A stretch of DNA of 46,095 nt from Streptomyces sp. NBC_00285 (GCF_036174265.1 NZ_CP108056.1:1-46095); one strand, 5' to 3'; counted from the first letter of the stretch, positions 16,686 through 24,894 are shown. Notes: generated from the sequence alone by a model not told the origin. Program-made: numbers and translations.

Positions 16686-17513
16686 TCAGCGCTTGCCGGG
16701 AACGTTCCGCAGCAGTGCGGCGGTCATCCCCAGGAGCGTCTCCGCCTCCGCCCGGTCGTACTTGAAGGTCTTGGTGATCGCGTCGTTGTGCAGGGCGCCG
16801 CACGTCTGGCTGTACAGGGCGTCCTGGATCCGCCACCACCGCTCGGTCTGGGTGCACTGGTTGGCGAGCTTCTTCGGCCCCGGGACCTCCCAGTCGACGT
16901 TGTCCCGGATCCACTCCAGCGCCCGCCTGACCTCCAGGATCGACGCCCGGACCTCGCCCGTGGTCAGCAGCCGCTGCGCCTCGCGCAGGGTCCGGCCGAC
17001 CTCGTCACGCTCCGGATCGCCGAGCGGATACGGCACGGCCATCTCGAAGGCGGCGGACGGCCCCAGCTGTGCGAGCTGCTGTTCCCACCGGCTCTTGGCG
17101 ATGGTGATGTACGCCGTGTCCTGGGTGCTCCCCGGGTACCCGGGTGCCTGCGGCAGGGTCGCGTTGAGGTCGATCTCGAACCGGACGTCGCCGGTTCGGC
17201 CTTCCTCGATCGCATGGACCTGCAGCGACGTCAGCGGGAAGGACAGGTTCACGCGGTGGACGGTCACCTTCGGCGTGTACGCCAGGTTCGCCGTGGTCCG
17301 GGCGAGCCGGGAGCGCTGCCCCGCCGCCTCGAAGCCGAACAGGTCCACCTCCAGGGCGAGGATCTTCCCGGCCTCGGCGAAGGTCGACACCCCGACGGCG
17401 AGCTGGACGGACAGCTCGTGTGCTCCCAGCGCGCGCTTGAGCCACGTCTGATCGCTGCTGACTGCCACGGTGAACCGGATGTCGCTGTCGTCGTCGAAGC
17501 GGAGTTCCTGCAT
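16686..17513 (-). CDS. Unknown two-domain protein
   Basis: This 275-aa protein has GGGGGAGCT before ATG 17513. Residues 1-170 are beta-rich with alternating hydrophobic strands; residues 180-275 are helical (ILEVRRALEWIRDNV ... QTCGALHNDAITKTFKYDRAEAETLLGMTAALLR). The C-terminal helices with ALHNDA recall helical domains in stress or defence proteins, but no RxxxxH motif is present, so I make no functional call. It is flanked on its 3' side by an AT-rich repeat module and is divergent from the gene at 17666. Confidence 0.55.
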   Translation of the reverse strand: MQELRFDDDSDIRFTVAVSSDQTWLKRALGAHELSVQLAVGVSTFAEAGKILALEVDLFGFEAAGQRSRLARTTANLAYTPKVTVHRVNLSFPLTSLQVHAIEEGRTGDVRFEIDLNATLPQAPGYPGSTQDTAYITIAKSRWEQQLAQLGPSAAFEMAVPYPLGDPERDEVGRTLREAQRLLTTGEVRASILEVRRALEWIRDNVDWEVPGPKKLANQCTQTERWWRIQDALYSQTCGALHNDAITKTFKYDRAEAETLLGMTAALLRNVPGKR

Positions 17514-17665
17514 AGCTCCCCCAAAGGGCGTGTCGATCACCCGATTCTGCCGGGTGGAGGGGCTGCGCCACCGCTCCATTTCCCACGGCCGGCACCGCAG
17601 GGTCGCGTCCGGCCCGCTGGGCTCCCCGGGGGTGTCCCCGATCGCGGGGCCGTCGTTGGTCCGGC

Positions 17666-18166
17666 GTGACCCACTATGAGCTGTCCCGTCCCCTCGCTGA
17701 GCCGCCAGTCCGTCCGCCGAGGGAGCCGTTTCCCGGGGAGGACGAAGCGCTGGCGTCGGTGGCGGCGGCCGGGCGCAGGGCGGCGGATTGGCTGCGGTCC
17801 CTGCCTGGCCCGGAGGACGACAACTGGATCGGGGGCGACCTGGCCGAGGCCATCGAGGAGGCGACCCGCGGTCTCGATCCGGCGGACTGCGACAACGCCG
17901 ATCGGTGGGGCGACGGCGGTGTGCCCGAAGCGCTGCGGGAGCGGCTGGACGTGGCCTGGCCCCTGGCCCATGTCGGCTGGCTCTCCCCCCGGCACAAGGC
18001 GCTGGTCCTGGCGGTGACCGGCTCCGTGCTCGGCATGCCGAAGGCCCTCGCCAACGATCCCGGCACTGCCCTGGCAGAGGAACTCCCGGCGCTGTGTGCG
18101 GTGCTCGACAGCGCCGTGGCCATCTCGCCGGGCGCCGCCCTCGCTCGCCATCCGCAGGAAGCCTAG
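17666..18166 (+). CDS. Hypothetical protein
   Basis: This 166-aa acidic helical protein shows good coding character (WLRSLPGPEDDNWIGGDLAEAIEEATRG). The GTG start has no evident ribosome-binding site, so it may be leaderless or start elsewhere. No family recognised. It is followed by a GCTAGCGG..TGTCAGC module. Confidence 0.5.
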   Translation: MTHYELSRPLAEPPVRPPREPFPGEDEALASVAAAGRRAADWLRSLPGPEDDNWIGGDLAEAIEEATRGLDPADCDNADRWGDGGVPEALRERLDVAWPLAHVGWLSPRHKALVLAVTGSVLGMPKALANDPGTALAEELPALCAVLDSAVAISPGAALARHPQEA

Positions 18167-18180
18167 ATGCTCTCTATTTC

Positions 18181-18193
18181 GCTAGCGGAAATG
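18181..18193 (+). repeat. GCTAGCGGAAA repeat, copy F
   Basis: GCTAGCGGAAATG starts a 140-bp AT-rich module (18181-18339) closed by a TGTCAGC palindrome, laid out as in copy E. The 270-bp spacer 18167-18437 holds no other feature. Confidence 0.6.
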
Positions 18194-18320
18194 CCGTTGA
18201 AAAGGCTTGCTTTAACAGTCGCAATGTCGAAAGCGTTCCAGCAATCGCAGTGGATCGCTGTACTGAAGACCTATTCGAGAGCTATGACGCTTGCGTAAAT
18301 GATGGCCCATTCCGACACCT

Positions 18321-18339
18321 TGTCAGCGGACTGCTGACA
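18321..18339. repeat. TGTCAGC-family palindrome, site 7
   Basis: TGTCAGCGGACTGCTGACA, identical to site 6, about 100 bases before the zinc-finger gene. Confidence 0.65.
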
Positions 18340-18437
18340 GGCGTCTTTCTGTTGCTCGGCGGACAGGCCGCTGACGGCGCGCACGGCGCCTTCGTACGCC
18401 CTTCCGCGGTGTCCCGGTCGGGACCACGCTGGAACTG

Positions 18438-18836
18438 GTGACGACGATGGGCATCGAGGCCGGGGTGACGACGAAGCGGCGGCGCTGCGAGTTCAAGCGC
18501 TGCCGCCGCCTGCTGCCGAAGGACGCGTCGCCGCGGCGACGGTTCTGCGGGCCGAACTGCGTGGCGGGCGCCTACCGGCTGCGCCGCCGGCGCGAGCGGG
18601 CGGACCACCTGATGACGATCGTCATCGGCGCCAAGGCCGCCGAGTTCCTGAACACGCCCGGCGGCTTCCACGACCGGCTGCTGGCCTGGCAGACGTGCGT
18701 CGGCCCGACGTGCCGGGTGGTGCTGTGGGCCGGGGTGCGGCGGCGGAGCAACTCGCGGTACTGCAGCGCGAAGTGCCGCCAGGCCGCGTACCGCGAGCGG
18801 CACCGCGCCCGGAACGACCATGACGCCGCGCCGTAA
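18438..18836 (+). CDS. Small double zinc-finger protein
   Basis: This protein of up to 132 aa has two Cys4 clusters of the same form: C-x4-C-x14-C-x4-C near residues 16-41 (CEFKRC ... CGPNC) and again near 94-120 (CVGPTC ... CSAKC), each followed by an Arg-rich helix. The duplication suggests a DNA- or RNA-binding protein with two related fingers. The start is uncertain among GTG 18438, ATG 18447 and GTG 18465. It is the last gene before the repeat-dense origin-like region, so a replication role is possible (inference). Confidence 0.6.
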   Translation: MTTMGIEAGVTTKRRRCEFKRCRRLLPKDASPRRRFCGPNCVAGAYRLRRRRERADHLMTIVIGAKAAEFLNTPGGFHDRLLAWQTCVGPTCRVVLWAGVRRRSNSRYCSAKCRQAAYRERHRARNDHDAAP

Positions 18837-19446
18837 CGAATTCCCCTAACAGGCCCCGAATGTGACGGCACCGCGTCATGGTCGCGATCGTCGCGGCGAG
18901 GCGGCAGGCGGCCGCCTGCCGCCGAACTCGGCACCCGCCTGCCCCGTGTGCGTCCGGCGGGTGATCGTCCGGCACGCGGCCGTACAGCCGCCCTCCCGGC
19001 CGTCCCGGCGCCGACGCTGACCACGGCCACACCACCAGTCACACCCGCCCCGTACAGGCCACGCGCCCACTGGGAAGGCCCCGGGAACGCCGCTGTACGG
19101 CCCGGAGAGAGCCGATCATGCGACGGGGGCCCCGTTCCACCTCCAGCCCACGAAAGGCCGTCAGACGGCGATCTACGGACGCGCCGCCCTGCTCTTCCAG
19201 TCGCCGCGCGCAGCGCGTCTGCTGTGCCATCGGTGGAGTCGGGGCGCCCGTGGCGCCCCGGCGGAGCCGATTGGCTGCGTTGAGTCGTCCCGGAGGGACG
19301 TCCTATTTATGTGTTGACCTGCACGTACGACGTAGGCCGGCCACCCACGGCGCGGGCCCCGTCATCACCTCAGCCACGACGATGCGGTCAGCTTCGCGCG
19401 GGCCCGTCACCCGAACGGGTGACGGGCCCGCGCCCCTCTCCTCTAA

Positions 19447-19638
19447 CCCCTAACAGGCCCTTGCGCCCTTGAAGCGGGCTGGCGCCTCGCTTCGCTGTTC
19501 GGTTGTCTGCGGCCGCGCCGTGGTTACGGTCCCGACCTGCGCTTTCAGCGTGAGGGGGTCGCCTCGGAAATGGGCGGTGGGTCCAGTACCGGGAGTACTG
19601 GACCCACTGGGGACGGCCGCGCAAGGGCCTGTTAGGGG
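19447..19638. repeat. 20-bp inverted repeat pair
   Basis: CCCCTAACAGGCCCTTGCGC at 19447-19466 is matched perfectly in inverted orientation at 19619-19638. A third partial copy (17 bp, ATTCCCCTAACAGGCCC) lies at 18840-18856. Confidence 0.7.
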
Positions 19639-19770
19639 AATGAGGGGGCGGGATCCTTCGGCGCCGCGGCGCCGCGAGCGCGGCGGAGCCGCCATCGGGC
19701 CTCGCGCGCCACTACCGGTAGTTGGCCTACGGCGTTCAGCGGCGCAACGCGCCGCAAGGCGCCAAACCCG

Positions 19771-19815
19771 ATCTTGGTTTCGATGAGCTTGGTTTCGATG
19801 ACCTTGGTTTCGTTC
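19771..19815. repeat. Three tandem 15-bp iterons
   Basis: Consensus A-N-CTTGGTTTCGATG repeated three times head to tail (19771, 19786, 19801), the last copy ending GTTC. These are candidate Rep-binding iterons. Confidence 0.65.
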
Positions 19816-20064
19816 TGCGGTGGCGTTTCGACCACCCCGCGAGGTTGCGTCTCCACCACCCTGCGAGGTGGCATTCATGCAACCTCCGGAGGTGGTACTG
19901 ATACCACCTCCGGAGTGACCTGCGGTTTTACGGCTCCAGAGCCCGAAATCGGGGTGAAAACCGGGGCCGAAATCGGGGCTGAGGACCCCCGATTTTCACC
20001 CCGGATCCGCGGTTCGACCCCGCCCGGTTTCCGGCCCGGTTTCCGCACCCGGTTTCCGGCCCGG

Positions 20065-20394
20065 TCACGCGTCCGCCGACGGCGCGGTCGCGGCCGGCCA
20101 GGCGGCGAACCCGACCCACATCCACGGCCACTCCCGGATGTGCCCGATCACCTTCTCCGCCGGCACCGTGACGTCCCGCGCCTCCCCGGCCTCCCAGGCC
20201 GACAGCCGCAGCCGCACGTACGCCACGTCCCACAGCACCGCCGTGTACGGCTCGCCGTCGCCGTCCAGGGCCAGGAGGAAGCCGTAGCCCTCGGCGGTCG
20301 GCTGCAGCTCGGCGACCGCGCACAGCGCGAGGTAGGCCGCGGGCCCGTGGAAGTCGTCGGCGGTGGCGAGCATGGCTCCGTGAATCGCGATCAC
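20065..20394 (-). CDS. Hypothetical protein next to the origin
   Basis: This 109-aa protein starts at GTG 20394, with GAGG 7 bases upstream. It has a beta-rich, Trp-containing C-terminal half (VIGHIREWPWMWVGFAAW). No family recognised. It is separated from the upstream Rep-like gene by hairpins, and its 3' end abuts the origin-like repeats. Confidence 0.5.
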   Translation of the reverse strand: MIAIHGAMLATADDFHGPAAYLALCAVAELQPTAEGYGFLLALDGDGEPYTAVLWDVAYVRLRLSAWEAGEARDVTVPAEKVIGHIREWPWMWVGFAAWPAATAPSADA

Positions 20395-20450
20395 ATCGTC
20401 CTCATCTCGGGTCGGGCACCGCCTGGCGGCGGCGCAGGGCACACACGGCG

Positions 20451-20481
20451 AGGCCCCGCCGGCGGATCCGACGGGGCCTCG
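20451..20481 (-). terminator. Hairpin between rep-like and downstream gene
   Basis: GAGGCCCCG..CGGGGCCTC around a short CGGCGGATCCG loop. A second hairpin with CGGTCC..GGACCG arms lies at about 20570-20600. Confidence 0.55.
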
Positions 20482-20498
20482 AAGGGGGAAAGCGACCC

Positions 20499-20517
20499 TG
20501 TCAGCAATCCGCTGACA
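20499..20517. repeat. TGTCAGC-family palindrome, site 8
   Basis: TGTCAGCAATCCGCTGACA; on the opposite strand it reads with the usual GGA centre. It lies downstream of the Rep-like gene. Confidence 0.6.
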
Positions 20518-20645
20518 GGGGTGGGAAGGGTGCCGAGCCCGTGCTCAGGGCACGCCAAAACCCCGGTCCGGCCCGGGGAGATCCGGGCGGACCGGGTGTC
20601 AGGTGAAGCGGTGGAGGGGAGAGCCCGCAGGCCCTCCCCGTCCCG

Positions 20646-22142
20646 TCAGTGCGCCGCGGCCAGGTCCTCGTGCTCAGCCATCTGCGCACCCCGGCAGACG
20701 CCGCACAGCCCGTCCTGGGCTTCCGTCGTACGGCCGCAGGGGTCGCCGTTCCAGCGCACCCCCGTGCAGGGCGCCGGGTCCGCGCCGTACATGACCGGCA
20801 TGGCCGGGACGGCCGGGGCCGTCTCCGGAGCGGCAGGCGGCTCCTGGGGGCGGTCGTGCCGGTCGTCGTCCAGCGTCGCCATCCGCAGCCGGTGCACCGC
20901 CGTGGCGGCGGACCGCGCCGCCATCTGCGCCGCCAGGAACTGACCGAGGCCGTCGGCCCCGCCCTGCCGGGCCCGCTCGCGTGCCTGCTCCGCCTCGCCG
21001 AGCACCCTCTCCCGCGCGTCCGCCCACTCGGCGGGCACCTTCGCCATCGCGGCGACGTCGGCGACGGCCTTCTCCGCCGCCCCGGCGATGTCCCGCTCGA
21101 ACCCGGTCACGCACGCCGGGCACAGCGCGCCCTCGGTCCCCCGGTCCTGCTCGCACCCGGGGCACAGCGGCCGGGCGGCAGCCGCGGCCGCCGCCTCCTT
21201 CTTCGCCTCACGCGCGGCCTTGTGGCTCGCCTTGTAGTCCTTGCCGCGCTCGAGGCACAGCACGCACGGCTCGCCGTCCGCCAGGAGCTCGCCGTCCTCG
21301 CACCCCGGGTCCGGGCACTCGCCGTGCCGCAGCATCGCCACCGCCGCGCCCACCGGACGCTCCAGACGGCCCGTCTCGAACTTCTCGGCGTACCCGTGTG
21401 TCGTCCAGCGCCGCAGCACTCGTGAGACCAGCTGCTCGGCGGTCCGCTCCTTCAGGGCCTTCGTCACCGCCGTCACCAGCGTCTTCGGCGCGTCGGTGTG
21501 CGCGGTCTCGCGCATCGCCTCCCGCAGCTCCGGACGGAACGCCGCCAGGACCTGCAGCACCTCCGGAGCCAGCGCCACCGCGGCGGTCTTCTTCCGTGCC
21601 TCGCGGGCCGGGGCGGGCTTCGGCTTCGTCGCGGGCTTCGCCTGCGCCGGAACCGTCGCGGCCGCCGTCTTCTTCGCGGCCTCCGTGCGGCCCTCCCACT
21701 TCGCGGCCGCCTTGAACTCCGGGTGGGCGTTGTAGAAGTCCCGCAGCCGCAGCTGGCCCTCGTAGCCGGCCGGAGGGTTGAAGCGGACGAAGTACTTGTA
21801 CCCCTGGCGCATCCCGCCCGCGTACCGGTACTTCTCCGTCCTGATCGCGCCGAGCGCCTCCAGCTCCTTGCGGTAGGTGGCCACCTGCCGGTCGTCCGAG
21901 AGCTCCAGGACCACCGCGATGGCCTTCTGCTTCGGGCAGGCGATCCGCCGGTTCGGGTTCTGGATGTTCGAGTTGATGTGCTCGGCGAGGAAGGCGTACA
22001 TCAGGTAAGCCTTCGCGGAAAGGCCCGCCAACATCACCCACACCGGCACCGGCGTGTGGACAGTGGGCCAGTCCTCGCCCACCAGTTCGTCGCCCTGGTC
22101 CTCGCCGTACCCGTCGTCGTACGGCTCGTCGAAGTCGCTCAT
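20646..22142 (-). CDS. Putative plasmid replication initiator (winged-helix and zinc clusters)
   Basis: This 498-aa protein has an N-terminal winged-helix domain at about residues 30-125 (PVWVMLAGLSAKAYLMYAFL ... LELSDDRQVATYRKELEALGAI ... YKYFVRF), of the type seen in plasmid and phage replication initiators. A Lys/Ala/Pro-rich linker follows (about 145-185), then a helical domain and three Cys clusters: CPDPGCEDG..CVLC near 285-305, CPGCEQDRG..CPAC near 340-355, and a last one near 470-490 (CGRT..CGVC). Its position beside the iteron region supports a Rep role; a plain transcription regulator is the alternative. The ATG overlaps the stop of the 80-aa gene upstream. Confidence 0.5.
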   Translation of the reverse strand: MSDFDEPYDDGYGEDQGDELVGEDWPTVHTPVPVWVMLAGLSAKAYLMYAFLAEHINSNIQNPNRRIACPKQKAIAVVLELSDDRQVATYRKELEALGAIRTEKYRYAGGMRQGYKYFVRFNPPAGYEGQLRLRDFYNAHPEFKAAAKWEGRTEAAKKTAAATVPAQAKPATKPKPAPAREARKKTAAVALAPEVLQVLAAFRPELREAMRETAHTDAPKTLVTAVTKALKERTAEQLVSRVLRRWTTHGYAEKFETGRLERPVGAAVAMLRHGECPDPGCEDGELLADGEPCVLCLERGKDYKASHKAAREAKKEAAAAAAARPLCPGCEQDRGTEGALCPACVTGFERDIAGAAEKAVADVAAMAKVPAEWADARERVLGEAEQARERARQGGADGLGQFLAAQMAARSAATAVHRLRMATLDDDRHDRPQEPPAAPETAPAVPAMPVMYGADPAPCTGVRWNGDPCGRTTEAQDGLCGVCRGAQMAEHEDLAAAH

Positions 22143-22381
22143 CGGGCCACCCCCGAAACCGAGGCGGCGGCATTGCGGACGGTGCGCGCGAGCGGGGGCA
22201 TGTTGGGAATGACCTGGGTGTACTCGCCGAAGCGGACACCCCCACGAATGGGTGACGGTGTGATGGCCGCAACGCGGACCCTGCCGGAAAAACGTCGGCC
22301 GAACCGGTCAAAACGCGCCGTACTGACCTTGACGATTGATGAGTCGGACTGGTTGAGCCCGGCTGTCTTGCGTACCCTCAT
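22139..22381 (-). CDS. Small basic protein coupled to the Rep-like gene
   Basis: This 80-aa, Arg-rich protein has GGAGAAGG 8 bases before ATG 22381. Its stop overlaps the ATG of the Rep-like gene (ATGA), so translation of Rep probably depends on it. It may be a leader peptide whose translation is the target of the antisense RNA predicted on the other strand. No family recognised. Confidence 0.5.
   Translation of the reverse strand: MRVRKTAGLNQSDSSIVKVSTARFDRFGRRFSGRVRVAAITPSPIRGGVRFGEYTQVIPNMPPLARTVRNAAASVSGVAR
22350..22378 (+). promoter_or_regulatory. Putative promoter of the antisense RNA
   Basis: TGGTTG (22350-22355), 17-base spacer, TACCCT (22373-22378), facing the terminator about 80 bases downstream. 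Confidence 0.35.
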
Positions 22382-22384
22382 GTT

Positions 22385-22478
22385 GAGCCTTCTCCACCTT
22401 TACTGGAGAGCTTCGACGACTGCCGGATGTGAGAGTCCGGGTGGTCCGTACATGGCCCCGTCGGTGACGGGGCCTTTT
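22385..22478 (+). ncRNA. Predicted antisense (counter-transcribed) RNA over the rep leader
   Basis: On the + strand, opposite the upstream leader of the 80-aa/Rep operon, a short transcript is predicted from a weak promoter to a textbook rho-independent terminator. It can form hairpins at 22392-22408 (CTCCA/TGGAG) and about 22424-22440 (CCGGA/TCCGG) and ends in the 22454-22478 stem. No + strand protein gene accounts for this terminator. Copy-control RNAs of this size and layout are known in many plasmids; here it is an inference. Confidence 0.45.
22454..22478 (+). terminator. Rho-independent terminator
   Basis: GGCCCCGTC-GGT-GACGGGGCC followed by TTTT, the clearest intrinsic terminator in this part of the window. 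Confidence 0.8.
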
Positions 22479-22611
22479 ACGTGGTTCAGCCAGTGAGAGA
22501 TGGCTGACGACACGCGTGCATCTTCCTCTTCCTACATCGAACTCCAACGCCTGAACACACGGTTTGTTGCTGGGTCTTCCGATTTCCCGCCCGGCGGGCA
22601 GGTTTCGAGCA

Positions 22612-23169
22612 TCACGTCCCGTCACGCGGGACGACAGCCGTCAGGGCTCCTTCGTCGAAGCCATGCTCGGCACGGTGGGCACGGCGCTGCGCCGCCCACC
22701 CGGAGACGACAGTCGGCTGGGTGGACGTCCGGACGTGCCGGAACCCCTGCCCGAGGTAGTACGTCTGCAGCTGGGTGTTCGTCGTCCAGGCGTCAAGCCG
22801 GAGCCAGGTGACACCCTGGCGGGCAGCTTGATCACCAGCCCAGTCCAAGAGCCGCGGGCCGAGGCCGGCACCCGCGTACTTCCGGTCCACGGTCAGCTTG
22901 TGCACGTACAGCGCCGACTCGGCGCGATCCTCCGCCGTCCAGAGGCGTTCGTCCGCGTCGCGGTCGAGCGTGATGGTCGCAGCAGCGTCGGCGGCCTGGT
23001 GCTCCTTGAGCAGGTAGACCTCCCCGGCCCGGATGCTGGCCATGATGTGGTCCGCGGGGAACGGCTTGGCCCACTGGTCAGTGCCCAGCGAGCTCAGCCA
23101 AACCGCACTGTCAGTCCGGAACTTGAGCAGGCGCGGCACGTCCGCCAGCTCGGCGCGTACGAGGATCAA
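22612..23169 (-). CDS. GNAT-family N-acetyltransferase
   Basis: This 185-aa protein has standard GNAT features: motif A YVHKLTVDRKYAGAGLGPRLLDWA (about residues 88-111) with the pyrophosphate loop AGAGLG, and motif B near 120-140 (WLRLDAWTTN ... YYLGQGF). The substrate is unknown. The start overlaps the stop of the GntR regulator (ATGA), so the two are coupled and probably under the same repressor. Confidence 0.85.
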   Translation of the reverse strand: MILVRAELADVPRLLKFRTDSAVWLSSLGTDQWAKPFPADHIMASIRAGEVYLLKEHQAADAAATITLDRDADERLWTAEDRAESALYVHKLTVDRKYAGAGLGPRLLDWAGDQAARQGVTWLRLDAWTTNTQLQTYYLGQGFRHVRTSTQPTVVSGWAAQRRAHRAEHGFDEGALTAVVPRDGT

Positions 23170-23957
23170 GAGTCGGTCGCCTCTCCGGGCATCGGGTACT
23201 TGTCCCGCTCGAAGACGATCACATGCCGGTCGGCGGCGAGGATGTTCACCGTCACCTGCACAGGCGTCTCGTCACGGTCGAATGTGGTGACGATGTGCTC
23301 GATCACCCAGGTTCCGGCCTGCAGCTTGAGGCGCTCGACTTCGGCAGCCCTCGGCGGGCGGACGTAGATCTCATCCAGCGCCTTGACGAGCTCCCTGCCG
23401 AGATCGGCGAGCACCTGGTTGGTGCCGCGAGCGACATCGGCGGGACTCATCCAGTCGCTCCCTTCGACCAGGGCGAGGGGCACGTACGAGTCGTTGAGGT
23501 TGTAGATCTCGCCCTCGATGCTCCGGGTTCGGAACCGTACGGCGACTTCCTCACCCTCGGGGAGCTGCAACCGACTACGGATCGCTTCGTCGGGGACTGC
23601 GGTCGTGATGTCGATCTTCTGGCTTCCGGCCCGACCCTCAGCGGAGAGCATCTTCGTGAAGATGTCGACGTTCGGCGGGAGTCGCTTGAACTCCTGCTGC
23701 GGGCGATAGACCAGCGGTTTCCACTCACGGACGAACACTCCCGCGCCCTGCTTACCCACGACGACGCCCTCCGCCTTGAGGAGAGCGACGACGCGAGCGA
23801 TGGCCTGCCCGCTGATCCCGTAGTGCTCAACCAGAAAGCGGGTGGAGGGCAACTTGCTGCCCGGGGGAAACTCCCCCGCGTCGATGCGGGACCGCAGGTC
23901 AGCGGCGATCGCATTGATACGCGGGGTCGTGTCGTGTGGAGCACGGCTCTTCGTCAT
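23166..23957 (-). CDS. GntR-family transcriptional repressor with UTRA domain (regulator 1)
   Basis: This 263-aa protein has the GntR winged helix at about residues 12-78 (ADLRSRIDAGEFPPGSKLPS, HYGISGQAIARVVALLKAEG) and a UTRA ligand-binding domain from about 105 to 250. Such KorSA/TraR-type repressors silence transfer genes of Streptomyces plasmids. Its start codon lies 18 bases from the palindrome ACTTCTCATGAGAAGT (23975-23990), which is repeated twice at the transfer promoter, so this protein is the likely binder and autoregulates (inference). Confidence 0.85.
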   Translation of the reverse strand: MTKSRAPHDTTPRINAIAADLRSRIDAGEFPPGSKLPSTRFLVEHYGISGQAIARVVALLKAEGVVVGKQGAGVFVREWKPLVYRPQQEFKRLPPNVDIFTKMLSAEGRAGSQKIDITTAVPDEAIRSRLQLPEGEEVAVRFRTRSIEGEIYNLNDSYVPLALVEGSDWMSPADVARGTNQVLADLGRELVKALDEIYVRPPRAAEVERLKLQAGTWVIEHIVTTFDRDETPVQVTVNILAADRHVIVFERDKYPMPGEATDS

Positions 23958-23974
23958 GACCGCACCTTAGCCCA

Positions 23975-23990
23975 ACTTCTCATGAGAAGT
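23975..23990. promoter_or_regulatory. 16-bp operator palindrome, copy 1
   Basis: ACTTCTCATGAGAAGT, a perfect palindrome immediately upstream of GntR regulator 1. Confidence 0.75.
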
Positions 23991-23998
23991 TAAGAGGG

Positions 23999-24745
23999 TC
24001 AGTCCCGTGTTCGCGAATAGCTGTAGACGCTCCACCGGTCCCCAGGGGCCAGGTACTCGCCGAACTCGATGACCTCCCCCTCGGAGTCGCGTGTCGTGTT
24101 GCGGCCCACGACCAGAGCGGTCCCCTCGGCGACGCCGAGCGCGTCAGCCTCTTCGGCGGACGCGTTCTTCGCGCCGATCTGGTCCTGGCCGTCGACCCAG
24201 GCCCGGCCGGTCGCCTGCTCGATGGCACCCGGCGTGCCGCCCGGGATGCGCTCCGCCTGGAGAAGGGCCGGCACCGCTTCGGCCAGCTCGGCATGGAACC
24301 AGCTGACGGACGAGCTGACAGGCCCGTCCTCGTTGTGGGTCACGCGGTAGCGACGGATAGCCTCCGCACCTTCGGCGATCCCGAGGGCCTCGGCGACGTG
24401 GGTCGGGGCCGGGGCGAGGCCGGCGGACTTGATGACGGCGTGCTGGCCGGGGGGATAGATCCGCCCGGTCTTGCTCATGGTCTGCAGCCGGTCGGCCGGT
24501 GAGTGGTGGAGGCGGGCGCGGGCCCGGACCACGGTGCCGATGCCCTGAAGGGATTCGACGAGCCCTTCAGAGCGGAGGGAGGCGAGGACCTTGGTCGCCG
24601 TCGCGCGGGAGATCCCCCAGTCCTCGGCGATCTGCCGTTCGCTCGGAACGGTGTCCCCCTCGGCGAGTTCACCCCTGACGATGCGTGCGCGCAGGTCGTT
24701 CACCACCTGCATGTAAGGCGGGATTGGACGGTCAATCTCAGGCAT
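23999..24745 (-). CDS. GntR-family transcriptional repressor with UTRA domain (regulator 2)
   Basis: This 248-aa protein starts at ATG 24745, behind a strong AGGAGGAG. The winged helix spans about residues 8-72 (YMQVVNDLRARIVRGELAEG, DWGISRATATKVLASLRSEG), and the UTRA domain about 95-240 (RRYRVTHNEDGPVSS ... EFGEYLAPGDRWSVY). It is divergent from the transfer operon. TGGCNTAGGCCA motifs between its start and that operon are candidate operators. Having two such repressors in tandem implies layered control or two ligands. Confidence 0.85.
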   Translation of the reverse strand: MPEIDRPIPPYMQVVNDLRARIVRGELAEGDTVPSERQIAEDWGISRATATKVLASLRSEGLVESLQGIGTVVRARARLHHSPADRLQTMSKTGRIYPPGQHAVIKSAGLAPAPTHVAEALGIAEGAEAIRRYRVTHNEDGPVSSSVSWFHAELAEAVPALLQAERIPGGTPGAIEQATGRAWVDGQDQIGAKNASAEEADALGVAEGTALVVGRNTTRDSEGEVIEFGEYLAPGDRWSVYSYSRTRD

Positions 24746-24766
24746 AACGGGATTCTCCTCCTGGTC

Positions 24767-24824
24767 TGGCTTAGGCCACTGCCAGGTTAGCGGCTCACGT
24801 ACTTGACGTGGATTGTGGCATAGG
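24767..24824. promoter_or_regulatory. Pair of TGGCNTAGGCCA motifs
   Basis: TGGCTTAGGCCA and TGGCATAGGCCA, near-palindromes about 46 bases apart, lie 20-80 bases upstream of regulator 2. They differ from the regulator-1 operator and are candidate sites for regulator 2. Confidence 0.45.
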
Positions 24825-24876
24825 CCACCGTAGACCCACCACCGTTTGGGGGTGCCGGGCACGACACACCCAAACA

Positions 24877-24892
24877 ACTTCTCATGAGAAGT
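24877..24892. promoter_or_regulatory. 16-bp operator palindrome, copy 2
   Basis: ACTTCTCATGAGAAGT ends 2 bases before the -35 hexamer of the transfer promoter. Confidence 0.75.
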
Positions 24893-24894
24893 GG

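Larger units (their letters stand above)
18837..20064. other. Candidate replication origin (oriV): repeat-dense non-coding region
   Basis: About 1.2 kb without a convincing gene but with an exceptional density of structures: a 24-bp palindrome (18900-18923), a 17-bp-arm hairpin (19397-19432), a 20-bp inverted repeat spanning 152 bases (19447-19466 / 19619-19638), a 13-bp hairpin (19577-19607), three tandem 15-bp iterons (19771-19815), a 14-bp hairpin (19884-19915), two CCGAAATCGGGG repeats (19943, 19967) and three CCCGGTTTCCG repeats (20023, 20035, 20048). A putative Rep gene is adjacent. The iteron plus inverted-repeat pattern is typical of plasmid origins. Confidence 0.55.

Noticed and set aside
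19450..19878. Minus-strand ORFs at 19450-19878 and 19632-19874, one with GGAGG before its ATG
   Set aside because: Their sequence (ETKVIETKLIETKI or RNQGHRNQAHRNQD) merely translates the 15-bp iterons, and the rest lies across inverted repeats with poor protein character. Non-coding origin sequence is more likely, though a small peptide is not excluded.
18837..20064. CRISPR array in the repeat-rich region
   Set aside because: Repeats are of several different classes, short and tandem or inverted; there are no regular repeat-spacer units and no cas genes.
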